A model generated the notes under the pieces. The model was given only the letters and a program-made list of their open reading frames with translations, was not told the DNA's origin and searched no databases. A stretch of DNA of 8,846 bases, from positions 1-8,846 of the forward strand of contig SRXB01000067.1 of assembly GCA_009724975.1 (NCBI GenBank). The letters run 5' to 3'. The translations under genes were made by a program, and so were the position numbers. Positions 1-7,223 of this stretch are shown piece by piece; positions within the stretch are counted from its first letter, which is position 1; each line of letters opens with the position of its first letter. This DNA is from a bacterium (GTDB taxonomy: Bacteria; Desulfobacterota; Deferrisomatia; Deferrisomatales; BM512).

Positions 1-416
1 CGGAGGGTGCCGCCGCGGCGACCGGAAAATGAGCAGGCAACCTTCGCGATAAGGCGCATCTGTCCTTCGTCGAGGCCCAAAAGCTCATTTACGGCGCTCC
101 TGAACGCCGGCGATTCTTTTATCTTCCTCAGCAGGGTCGTCTCCTCAGGGCCAAGGACCACGCCGGTCAGTTTTTCCACCACGGTTTCTTCGTAGGGGGG
201 TAGCTCCCCGTAAGCAAGCCATTGCCAGCGCAGGCTGTGTCTTCTGGCGGCTTCGGCGAGTCTCGCGGCTGGTATTTTGTTTCCTTTTCTGGTCGCCCAG
301 TCGGTTATCGCCGACGGGGTGACGCCAAAGAAGGCGGCCAGCTCCCTTCTGGTGGAAAACCCCATGAGCTCCTGGATTTTATCGTAGGTTTGCGTGGCTC
401 CGAGCGGTTTTTTCAT
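1..416 (-). CDS. CI-repressor-type helix-turn-helix regulator, partial (C-terminus beyond the left edge)
   Basis: An open frame reads leftward from ATG at 416-414 to the window edge with no stop, giving 138 residues. The N-terminal half looks like the bacteriophage CI repressor DNA-binding domain (PF07022 type). The helix-turn-helix lies at about residues 24-43 (RELAAFFGVTPSAITDWATR), followed by the family-typical NKIP stretch (46-49), an alanine-rich helix, and a WQWLAYGE segment near 64-71 where such repressors have WLxxG. Residues 76-128 look helical. No S24 peptidase domain is seen in the visible part, so it may be a short repressor lacking autocleavage, but the end is missing. AGAGGA lies a few bases before the ATG. 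It is divergent from the three-gene set at 567-1479 and by analogy probably represses that set and itself. The DNA-binding domain is clear; the target is inferred. Confidence 0.85.
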   Translation of the reverse strand, partial: MKKPLGATQTYDKIQELMGFSTRRELAAFFGVTPSAITDWATRKGNKIPAARLAEAARRHSLRWQWLAYGELPPYEETVVEKLTGVVLGPEETTLLRKIKESPAFRSAVNELLGLDEGQMRLIAKVACSFSGRRGGTL

Positions 417-440
417 AAGGATCCTCTAGGAAGGGTGATA

Positions 441-469
441 TTGGCTTGTACGTGAAAAACAAATAATAG
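441..469 (+). promoter_or_regulatory. Possible promoter for the three-gene operon
   Basis: TTGGCT (441-446) and TAATAG (464-469) are 17 bp apart. This is a weaker match than the opposing promoter. It sits among the A-rich repeats and would give a leader of roughly 90 nt before the ATG at 567. Transcripts from the two promoters would overlap head-on across about 475-495. Confidence 0.35.
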
Positions 470-517
470 TAAGTTTGTGAAAAAACAAAATACACAAAAG
501 AAGTATAAAACAAAATA
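446..517. repeat. Three A-rich direct repeats and TTTGT/ACAAA dyads in the divergent promoter region
   Basis: Three related copies occur: GTGAAAAACAAATA (452-465), GTGAAAAAACAAAATA (477-492) and GTATAAAACAAAATA (503-517). Their starts are 25 and 26 bp apart, about 2.4 helical turns. The last two share a 12-bp identity, AAAACAAAATAC (482-493 and 507-518). There is also a dyad TTTGT-N6-ACAAA (474-489) and a looser TTGT-N9-ACAA (446-462). The position between a repressor and its divergent targets makes these candidate operators, but A-rich DNA gives chance matches easily. Confidence 0.45.
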
Positions 518-530
518 CGCTAAATGTAAA
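502..530 (-). promoter_or_regulatory. Sigma70-type promoter for the CI-like repressor gene
   Basis: Read on the minus strand, TTTACA (530-525) and TATACT (507-502) are separated by exactly 17 bp, close to the sigma70 consensus. Transcription would start near 495 and give a leader of about 80 nt before the ATG at 416. The -10 overlaps the third A-rich repeat, which suits autoregulation. Inferred from sequence only. Confidence 0.6.
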
Positions 531-566
531 CAAGCAAGGGCCATTTTGTCGGCCAAGGGGGGAAAG

Positions 567-830
567 ATGGAAACAAAGAGGGTATCTGCGGGAGAGGCTG
601 GGGTTTTGCCCACCGAATTATGCAAGGGAGGGACGAGGTGCGAGGCTCTTGGCCTTCTGGAGGAGGGGGTTGGCTTGAAGGAGGAAGCCGAAGCTCTTTT
701 GGCGTGCAAGTCTTTTTTGTGGGACGTGCTTTTGGAGGGGGAGTGGAGCGGTTGCTCCCGTTCGCTTGTACGCACGTTGGCTAAAAAACACGGGCCGCTG
801 GCGGTTAAGAAAATTTTTGACGAGATTTGA
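567..830 (+). CDS. Small protein of unknown function, first gene of the regulator-linked operon
   Basis: This encodes 87 residues that I do not recognise. The ATG at 567 is preceded by GGGGGGAAAG. A GTG 90 bp upstream in the same frame is less likely because it would translate the A-rich promoter island. The protein has four cysteines (19, 25, 47, 63) with no clear metal-site spacing, an acidic leucine-rich centre (about 28-58) and a basic helical end (64-87, SLVRTLAKKHGPLAVKKIF) that could bind nucleic acid. There is no signal peptide or membrane segment. The gap to the next gene is 18 bp. Its place opposite a CI-like repressor suggests an early, repressor-controlled role comparable to Cro, Ner or accessory phage proteins, but this is position alone. 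Confidence 0.6.
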   Translation: METKRVSAGEAGVLPTELCKGGTRCEALGLLEEGVGLKEEAEALLACKSFLWDVLLEGEWSGCSRSLVRTLAKKHGPLAVKKIFDEI

Positions 831-848
831 GTTTTCGCGGGGGGAAAG

Positions 849-1253
849 ATGAATAGGACTATTGAAGGACGACTCTTGCCGATGGGGGAAAAATATGGTG
901 CGCTTACCGACCACCGCTTCTGGGACGGCCAGTCCCATTACTGGACCGGCATGGCGGTCAAGGGCATGGAGGATCAGGACCCCTTGAATCACAACTGTTG
1001 CCCCGATCTAGGAGAATTGGCCGAGGAGGAGGTGGAGCTTGACAGCAGGGAGCTTCGCGGCCTGAGGGGAAGGCTTCGGGAGAGGGGGTACACCCACAGC
1101 GCGGTCGGCAGGGCTCTGGGGGTCGGACTCAGTTTCATCCGCCAGCGCCTTTACGGGCAAAGGCCGTTTTCGGCTTTGGATTACAGGGCTATATGCCACC
1201 TGGTCGGCATAAGACCCAAAGACCGCGTCGTCGAGGAGCGCCGTGAGGATTGA
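849..1253 (+). CDS. 134-aa protein with C-terminal Xre-like helix-turn-helix domain
   Basis: The ATG at 849 follows the same GGGGGGAAAG leader as the preceding gene. The C-terminal half (about 67-122) has the helical pattern of a lambda-repressor-like domain: RELRGLRGRLRERGY, then THSAVGRALGV as second helix, GLSFIRQRLYG as recognition helix, then SALDYRAICHLVGI. The N-terminal 60 residues are not recognised. They contain clustered aromatic and histidine residues (HRFWDGQSHYW, 22-32) and an adjacent cysteine pair (50-51), with an acidic linker at 57-65. Placing the helix-turn-helix at the C-terminus is less usual than at the N-terminus. The last 11 bp overlap the next gene, suggesting translational coupling. 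A DNA-binding role is likely; the target is unknown. Confidence 0.7.
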   Translation: MNRTIEGRLLPMGEKYGALTDHRFWDGQSHYWTGMAVKGMEDQDPLNHNCCPDLGELAEEEVELDSRELRGLRGRLRERGYTHSAVGRALGVGLSFIRQRLYGQRPFSALDYRAICHLVGIRPKDRVVEERRED

Positions 1254-1479
1254 GGAGCGCGTTTTGCGCGCAAGCCCCGAGCTTAGGCGCATGGTGGCAA
1301 GGTGCGAGCTTTTGGCGCGCGATGTGAAGGTGGGGCTGATATATGGGGAGATGACGGCGAGGGGGATGGGTTCCAATCAGGCCATTTTGGCGCTTTCAAA
1401 GCGGTTTAACGCCTCAAGGTCGACGATGAAGCGCGCCCTCAAAAGGCTTTCGGAAGCTAAAAAGAGGGAGCTTCACTAA
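1243..1479 (+). CDS. Small basic helix-turn-helix protein (78 aa)
   Basis: The GTG start at 1243 overlaps the previous gene by 11 bp and has GAGGAG (1233-1238) at good spacing. The product is very basic. Residues 46-69 (QAILALSKRFNASRSTMKRALKRL) form a plausible helix-turn-helix like the C-terminal domain of Mor/Mga-type activators or resolvase-like recruiters; I cannot assign the family by eye. Residues 12-40 look helical and may dimerise. It ends 6 bp before the converging stop of the HEAT-repeat gene, with no terminator-like hairpin and T-run between. As the third gene of the operon it may be a secondary regulator of further genes of an element, but none is seen here. Confidence 0.65.
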   Translation: MRIEERVLRASPELRRMVARCELLARDVKVGLIYGEMTARGMGSNQAILALSKRFNASRSTMKRALKRLSEAKKRELH

Positions 1480-1485
1480 AGGATG

Positions 1486-2775
1486 CTAGAGGCCGAATTC
1501 GCTTTTCCAGTCGGCTGGGTTTTCGCCGAGGTCCTTGCCCGAGATGGCGTTTAGCGCTCCTTGCGCGGCCTTTTTCACCGCCTCGTCGGGATCTTCGAGC
1601 CGCGTGATAAGCTGGGGGGCGGACTGGCGGTCCTTTATGAGCCCTGTTATTTCGCACGCCCTTCCCCTTACCTGCGGCGAGGAGTCGGCTATAAGCCTTC
1701 TCAGCGCCAGGGTGGCGTTTTGCGCGTAGCTTTTTAGGTCAAGGTCATCGGAGGCGGCGGCCCGGATGACGTTTTCGGAAAGTTTTTTGGCCAGATCAAG
1801 GCCGATCAGCTTGCCGCCTTCATCGTTCGCCATCAGCTTTTCCGCGAGCATCTTCAGGACGACCCTCTCTTGCGAAGGCGCGGGGGTGGCTTCCGGAGCG
1901 GAAGGTTTTTTGGGCGGGTCGGTTTTTTTGACGCCCTTTAGGGATACCGTCACGACCTGCGTTTCCGCCGCCGCGGCTGGGAGGGGGGCGGTGTAGCCGC
2001 CGGTCAGGGAGCGCACTACAATTTTCTTGGGTTTGGACGCGGAGGGTTGTTCAACGGCGGTTTCCTGGGCGGCGGGCGCTGGTTTTGCCGTTTCCTCTAC
2101 GCGCGCGGTTTCCGGCGGCGGGGGAGGCGGCGTTGTTGTTTCAGGCTGAGGCGGGGGAGGCTCGCTGGGTATGGTAGGGTCTTTTTCCGCGACGCGAACG
2201 AGGGTGCCGTCTTCAGAAATGGACTCCGGGGCCAGGCGGGGGGGCTCTTTTTGTTCGTTCAGCGTTGGCCGTATGACGAGAATGGGATCGAAGGGGGGAA
2301 TCTCCTCCTTGGCTTTGGAAAGAGCGCCGGAGATGAGGGAGCGGGTTTCGCCGGAATTTGTCCTTGCCCCAAGAAATTTAAGGCCGCGCAGCCCCTCGGC
2401 CTTCATCGGCTCCGAGTTTGAGGAGGCCGCGGCCATGTAGCCGTGCACAAGCTGGTCCAAAAGGCGTTCGGCCCTGACCCTGATGGTGGAGTTGTCCATT
2501 TGGGCGAGGCCGGTTACTCCGCTTCCTATCTCGATTAAAAAGGCGTCGCCCTCCTTGGAGGAGCCGATATTGGGAACCTGCTGCTCAATGACCCTTGAGA
2601 GGAGGCTGGCGCCGTCCCTGCGCACCGAGCCGTCTGGATCCTGGAGCTTTACGAGATATGACTGAGCCTGTTCTTTTGGCCCCATTTTGCGGTAGTCGAG
2701 GATGTTCGACTCTTCAGAGAGGGCGATGGAGCCGCAAATCAGCGCCACCGTAAAAAAGATGAATTTACGAAACAT
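1486..2775 (-). CDS. Exported HEAT-repeat protein with proline-rich linker
   Basis: This encodes 429 residues. The first ~20 (MFRKFIFFTVALICGSIALS) form a signal peptide, so the protein is probably periplasmic or envelope-attached. Residues 35-160 are helical with a HEAT-like unit (LQDPDGSVRRDGASLLSRV, 44-62). Residues 165-300 are a disordered linker rich in Pro, Ala and Glu, with proline runs at 206-209 and 216-221. Residues 305-410 are a second alpha-helical solenoid whose best repeats are SSPQVRGRACEITGLI (365-380) and LEDPDEAVKKAAQGALNAI (393-411). It ends with GENPADW, a tail seen in many HEAT proteins. GAGGTG precedes the ATG at a suitable distance. HEAT solenoids usually bind proteins; the partner is unknown. 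It stands as its own transcription unit, convergent with the small-gene operon. Confidence 0.8.
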   Translation of the reverse strand: MFRKFIFFTVALICGSIALSEESNILDYRKMGPKEQAQSYLVKLQDPDGSVRRDGASLLSRVIEQQVPNIGSSKEGDAFLIEIGSGVTGLAQMDNSTIRVRAERLLDQLVHGYMAAASSNSEPMKAEGLRGLKFLGARTNSGETRSLISGALSKAKEEIPPFDPILVIRPTLNEQKEPPRLAPESISEDGTLVRVAEKDPTIPSEPPPPQPETTTPPPPPPETARVEETAKPAPAAQETAVEQPSASKPKKIVVRSLTGGYTAPLPAAAAETQVVTVSLKGVKKTDPPKKPSAPEATPAPSQERVVLKMLAEKLMANDEGGKLIGLDLAKKLSENVIRAAASDDLDLKSYAQNATLALRRLIADSSPQVRGRACEITGLIKDRQSAPQLITRLEDPDEAVKKAAQGALNAISGKDLGENPADWKSEFGL

Positions 2776-2821
2776 ATTCCGGCACCTCGCGAACCCACCC
2801 GAAAATGCAACATGTCAAATG

Positions 2822-2850
2822 ATTATGAATTATTGCACACAAAGGGCCAA
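2822..2850 (-). promoter_or_regulatory. Possible promoter of the HEAT-repeat gene
   Basis: On the minus strand, TTGGCC (2850-2845) and CATAAT (2827-2822) are 17 bp apart, in a locally AT-rich stretch about 47-75 bp before the start codon. A perfect interrupted palindrome, ACTGT-C-ACAGT (2857-2867), lies just upstream of the -35 and could be a regulator site. Confidence 0.35.
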
Positions 2851-2856
2851 ATTCCA

Positions 2857-2867
2857 ACTGTCACAGT
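2857..2867. repeat. Interrupted palindrome ACTGTCACAGT
   Basis: Two perfect 5-bp arms flank a single C. It sits upstream of the predicted HEAT-gene promoter, at about -50 relative to its likely start. Chance occurrence cannot be excluded at this length. Confidence 0.3.
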
Positions 2868-2917
2868 AGTTTGACCCTTAAGGGCCCGAATTTGGACGAA
2901 TTTTCGCCGCCGGTGGG

Positions 2918-3436
2918 TTACTTTGACTCTCCGTGGCGAAGGACCCGAAAGGAGGCGTTTAGGCAGGCGACCTTAACGCCGTCGCAGTCGGTTATCTCGG
3001 CCACGGTGATAAGGTGCTTTCCCGCGTATTGGCTTATGCGGGCGTTAGCGGTGAGGGTCCCCTCCCTTACCGGAGCCAGAAACCTGGTCGTCATTTCGGA
3101 GGTGACGAAGTGCGAGCCGCTGGGAAGTATGGTTTTTATCGCCACGGCTATGGCGGTGTCGGCCAGGGAGGAGATCGCCCCGCCGTGCATCAGCCCCTCG
3201 CACATGGAGAGCTTCAGGGCGAAGGGCATGGTAAGGACGCTTCTTCCAGCCTCGGCGCTTTTAATCTCGATGCCCAGAAGGGTCTCGAAGGGGGATAGGG
3301 CTATCCAGCCGGAGGTGGCGAACTGCCTGCCGCGCGAAGGGTCGCGCAATGCCTCCCACTGGGGCTGGCTTTTGAGGGTCTCATCAACCTTCAGGGGCTC
3401 TTCGGCCAAGTTATTTACCGCTGCAAGACCAGACAT
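2918..3436 (-). CDS. PaaI-type hotdog-fold thioesterase (4HBT superfamily)
   Basis: This encodes 172 residues. The hotdog catalytic motif is clear: GLMHGGAISSLADTAIAVAI at 81-100, with His84, Gly85-Gly86 and Asp93. The nine-residue His-to-Asp spacing matches PaaI-type enzymes, which hydrolyse acyl-CoA thioesters as cytosolic multimers. Later strands fit the fold (SEMTTRFLAPVREGTLTANARI, 113-134, in two strands; VKVACLNASFRV, 154-165). About 45 N-terminal residues precede the core, somewhat longer than minimal members. AAGGA stands 5 bp before the ATG. The gene begins inside the end of the methyltransferase gene (22-bp overlap), so the two are probably co-translated. The substrate cannot be read from the sequence; it may remove acyl or aryl groups from CoA in the same acid metabolism as the nearby acetyl-CoA synthetase. 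Confidence 0.85.
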   Translation of the reverse strand: MSGLAAVNNLAEEPLKVDETLKSQPQWEALRDPSRGRQFATSGWIALSPFETLLGIEIKSAEAGRSVLTMPFALKLSMCEGLMHGGAISSLADTAIAVAIKTILPSGSHFVTSEMTTRFLAPVREGTLTANARISQYAGKHLITVAEITDCDGVKVACLNASFRVLRHGESK

Positions 3437-4368
3437 TCGTATTCCTTGACGTGATTCAAAAATTCATGAGCCGTTTCAGCCGCCTCATTCCCCACGCACT
3501 CGGCGCGGGCGTTGAAGCGCGCCCCCTCGTCGGCGCGGACCCCCAGAAGCTCAAGCATGGTTATCCGCGAAACCTTAAAGCCGTTAATTTCGGCGACCGC
3601 CTCGACATGGTCGAAACGGATAGTATATTCGGCGTGGTCTTTTAGCTCCACCCTGCGCGGCCTTTTTTGGCCGTCGTAATCAAGGAACCCGTTCCAGGGG
3701 GGAGGGATTTTTATATCCGCCGAATGTTCGCTCAAAAATATCGTCTTCGCCCTCCCCTTGAGCTTTTCGATATATTCCAGAGCCCCCACGTTCACCGCGA
3801 AGGGCTCGTCGCCTTCGGGCAGTTTTAATCCATAATCCCCAACCAGCCTAGCGGCGCGGTCAAGAGGCTCGCCGGTGAAGGGAGATCCCTTTTGGATTCT
3901 CTCAAGGAGGGATTTTGCGTCAAGGCCGTCCACCGCCTCGAAGTCTCCGATGTTTTCGTTCGAGATTAGGAGGTCGAACTCTTTTTCGCACCCCGCCAGC
4001 CATTGAAGGACATCGGCGTTTATGAATGAAATCCCGCCCAGGTCTTTTAGCGCTTCCCTTTGCATATCGAGAAAGCGCGGGCTTATGTCGAGCATCGTTA
4101 TGGAGGAGGGTGAAAGGGCCCTTGCGAACTCCTTCATCAAAGTGCCGTAGCCGCCGCCGACCTCCATCACCGAAAGACCCGCCGTAAGGCCGAATCTTTC
4201 GCCTAAAAGCCTCGCGACCTTCGCGCCGTAGGGTTCCGGCCTCTCAAGGGTTTTGGCGTAGCTCCCCGCAGGGTCGGCCAGGGACTGGCAGACCGTCATC
4301 TCCCAGAGGAGCGAGGGGGAATCTCCCCTGTAAAAGTGTTCGGTGTTGTTCAGGAGGGCCTTGGACAC
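3415..4368 (-). CDS. Class I SAM-dependent methyltransferase, MidA-like character
   Basis: This encodes 317 residues. The SAM-binding motif I is VMEVGGGYGTL (67-77), followed by the acidic residue of motif II in MLDIS (Asp94) and INADV (116-120). The sequence LLISNENIGDF (133-143) and a later SEHS ... RRVELKDHAEYTIRFDHV section (213-255) recall the MidA/NDUFAF7 arrangement, where ISNE and a late TxHVDF-like strand occur. I would call it MidA-like rather than assign it. MidA/NDUFAF7 enzymes methylate protein arginine in complex I assembly; whether this one does is unknown. The GTG start (4368-4366) has only a weak GAAG before it, and no better in-frame start is evident. The upstream 69 bp holds the acsA hairpin and no promoter that I can see, so it may depend on read-through from acsA or a promoter within it. 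Confidence 0.72.
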   Translation of the reverse strand: MSKALLNNTEHFYRGDSPSLLWEMTVCQSLADPAGSYAKTLERPEPYGAKVARLLGERFGLTAGLSVMEVGGGYGTLMKEFARALSPSSITMLDISPRFLDMQREALKDLGGISFINADVLQWLAGCEKEFDLLISNENIGDFEAVDGLDAKSLLERIQKGSPFTGEPLDRAARLVGDYGLKLPEGDEPFAVNVGALEYIEKLKGRAKTIFLSEHSADIKIPPPWNGFLDYDGQKRPRRVELKDHAEYTIRFDHVEAVAEINGFKVSRITMLELLGVRADEGARFNARAECVGNEAAETAHEFLNHVKEYECLVLQR

Positions 4369-4387
4369 TTCGCTTCACTTAAAAGGC

Positions 4388-4414
4388 GAGGGGGCCGGTT
4401 TTGCCGGCCCCCTC
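4388..4414 (-). terminator. Terminator-like hairpin downstream of acsA
   Basis: A perfect 11-bp GC-rich stem (GAGGGGGCCGG at 4388-4398 pairing with 4404-4414) encloses a 5-nt loop. In the direction of acsA transcription it is followed by GCC and then TTTT, so the T-run is short and displaced; termination may be partial, leaving read-through into the methyltransferase gene whose start is 20 bp beyond. It begins about 24 bp after the acsA stop. Confidence 0.65.
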
Positions 4415-4437
4415 TTCATTCGGACCTTAAGGGTTTG

Positions 4438-6423
<1,986 letters not shown>

Positions 6424-6502
6424 AATGAATCTCCTTTCATGATGTTCTGGTCCGCCAAAAGGCGAGATAATGCGATGTGTATAAAATAAAACACGAGTTT
6501 AT

Positions 6503-6531
6503 AATATAACGTTAACTTTAAAACCTCGCAA
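6503..6531 (-). promoter_or_regulatory. Probable promoter of acsA
   Basis: On the minus strand, TTGCGA (6531-6526) and TATATT (6508-6503) are 17 bp apart in a sharply AT-rich segment (6470-6520). The leader would be about 75 nt and contains a small hairpin CGCC-TTTT-GGCG (6453-6464 on the plus strand) ahead of the ribosome-binding site. No clear sigma54 site was found. Confidence 0.5.
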
Positions 6532-6617
6532 GGGCTAAAAGGTAAAAATATCGTTTCCATCTCGTGGCGGTGGGTTTTGCCGCGCGGCGAAAGCGGATTT
6601 TAGCCCGCCTAATGCCT

Positions 6618-6639
6618 GAAAAAGCGCCATTTGCGCTTT
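6618..6639 (-). terminator. Weak terminator-like hairpin for the exported small-protein gene
   Basis: On the minus strand the 7-bp stem AAAGCGC/GCGCTTT with a 5-nt loop is followed by a T-run (CGCTTTTTC). It lies about 95 bp beyond the stop at 6733. The stem is short, so efficiency would be modest. Confidence 0.4.
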
Positions 6640-6732
6640 GCGGAGGTCGGTTTTCGCGAACGCTTGCCCGCGGGTTAAAATAAAACGAGTGTCAGAATTT
6701 CGCATGACAGGGGAGAATGCGGACAGGAATTT

Positions 6733-7065
6733 TCAGCGTATTCTTCTCACCGCTATGCAAACCGGTTTTGCCTTCTCCATGTAGTAGGTAACCAGAACCT
6801 CGGTGCCCGGTGCCATCTTGTCCAGCTCGGCGGGAGAGCCTTTAAAGGTAACGTTTGCCCCGCGCTCCACCCTGAATGTTATTACCTCGCGTCCAGTGGT
6901 GCTTTTGGTCTCGATCCTTATCAGCTCTCCTCCTGTAAGGACGCTTTTTATTCGTCCGAGCAGCACGTGGGTCTCCCTCTCGGCGCAAAGGGCGTTTCCG
7001 CCCGCCACCATGGGGCCAAGCAGTGCCAAAAGGGCCGCCAAAACGAAAATTTTTCCGATCCGCAT
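6733..7065 (-). CDS. Small exported protein, probable all-beta (OB-like) domain
   Basis: This encodes 110 residues. I chose the ATG at 7065 over one 60 bp upstream because GGAGGA stands directly before it and the resulting N-terminus (MRIGKIFVLAALLALLGPMV) is a classic signal peptide. Cleavage is likely near ALCA (26-28). The cysteine there does not fit a lipobox well (NALC). The mature part alternates strands: THVLLGRIKSVL, ELIRIETKS, REVITFRVERGANVTF, GTEVLVTYYMEK, KPVCIAVRRIR. This pattern resembles small periplasmic OB-fold or DUF5666-like proteins, but I cannot name the family. No catalytic residues are evident. It is divergent from the cysteine-rich exported protein at 7224 and shares a mirrored 8-bp leader element with it, which hints at joint regulation. 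Confidence 0.7.
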   Translation of the reverse strand: MRIGKIFVLAALLALLGPMVAGGNALCAERETHVLLGRIKSVLTGGELIRIETKSTTGREVITFRVERGANVTFKGSPAELDKMAPGTEVLVTYYMEKAKPVCIAVRRIR

Positions 7066-7086
7066 GGCGATTCCTCCATCTCTCCC

Positions 7087-7196
7087 CTCAATGGTAAAGG
7101 ATAGTACGCCTTTGGCGGCGGGCAATCGCCTTGGCCTAGTTTTTTTTAAATAAATGTAAACCCCGCCTCCCTTCGGGCCGTCATATCGCCATTGAG
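7087..7196. repeat. Inverted repeat CTCAATGG/CCATTGAG in the divergent intergenic region
   Basis: CTCAATGG at 7087-7094 and its exact reverse complement CCATTGAG at 7189-7196 sit 22 and 27 bp before the two divergent start codons. Each therefore lies in the sense leader of its gene. A T-rich run (7140-7147) lies at the centre of symmetry. This may be a shared regulatory site or chance. Confidence 0.3.
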
Positions 7197-7223
7197 AATA
7201 TTCACCCGCATACGGAGATTGTT

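Larger units (their letters stand above)
6424..6732. other. Gene-free 309-bp region with several dyads
   Basis: No credible coding frame is present. From left to right it holds the acsA leader and promoter (6424-6531); a perfect 9-bp inverted repeat GGGCTAAAA (6532-6540) and TTTTAGCCC (6598-6606); a short stem AAAGCGC-N5-GCGCTTT (6621-6639); palindromes TTCGCGAA (6653-6660) and CCCGCGGG (6667-6674); and TGTCA-N10-TGACA (6690-6709). It separates two leftward genes, so it must hold the end of one transcript and the start of the other. A small RNA is possible but not shown. Confidence 0.5.

Noticed and set aside
452..518. A-rich repeats as a CRISPR-like array
   Set aside because: Units are short, imperfect and A-rich, with about 10-bp gaps and no spacers of proper length. 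They fit operators or compositional bias.
477..566. GTG start giving the 87-aa protein 30 extra residues
   Set aside because: It would translate the A-rich promoter island into a Lys/Gln-rich stretch, has no good ribosome-binding site, and overlaps the predicted repressor promoter. The ATG at 567 has a strong leader.
413..1376. Minus-strand frames overlapping the three small genes
   Set aside because: Their composition is Ser/Pro/Arg-rich without domains, leaders are poor, and they oppose a consistent plus-strand operon with coupled starts.
1453..1474. GAAGCT-N10-AGCTTC hairpin at the end of the 78-aa gene as a terminator
   Set aside because: The stem is only 6 bp inside coding sequence, and no T-run follows on either strand.
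1..1479. Mu-like prophage left end
   Set aside because: The repressor orientation fits, but no transposase A/B genes, no Mu-type terminal sequence and no Gam or Mor-defining sequence were recognised. Kept only as a loose analogy.
567..1479. Toxin-antitoxin system
   Set aside because: The sizes suit one, but no toxin motif (RelE, HicA, PIN, Fic, MazF) is visible in any of the small proteins.
2871..3449. 192-codon plus-strand frame opposite the thioesterase
   Set aside because: The opposite strand carries a clear hotdog thioesterase with catalytic motif and ribosome-binding site. This frame has no recognisable domain.
7066..7125. Upstream ATG for the small exported protein
   Set aside because: It would bury the signal peptide behind 20 residues. 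The internal ATG has GGAGGA directly upstream.
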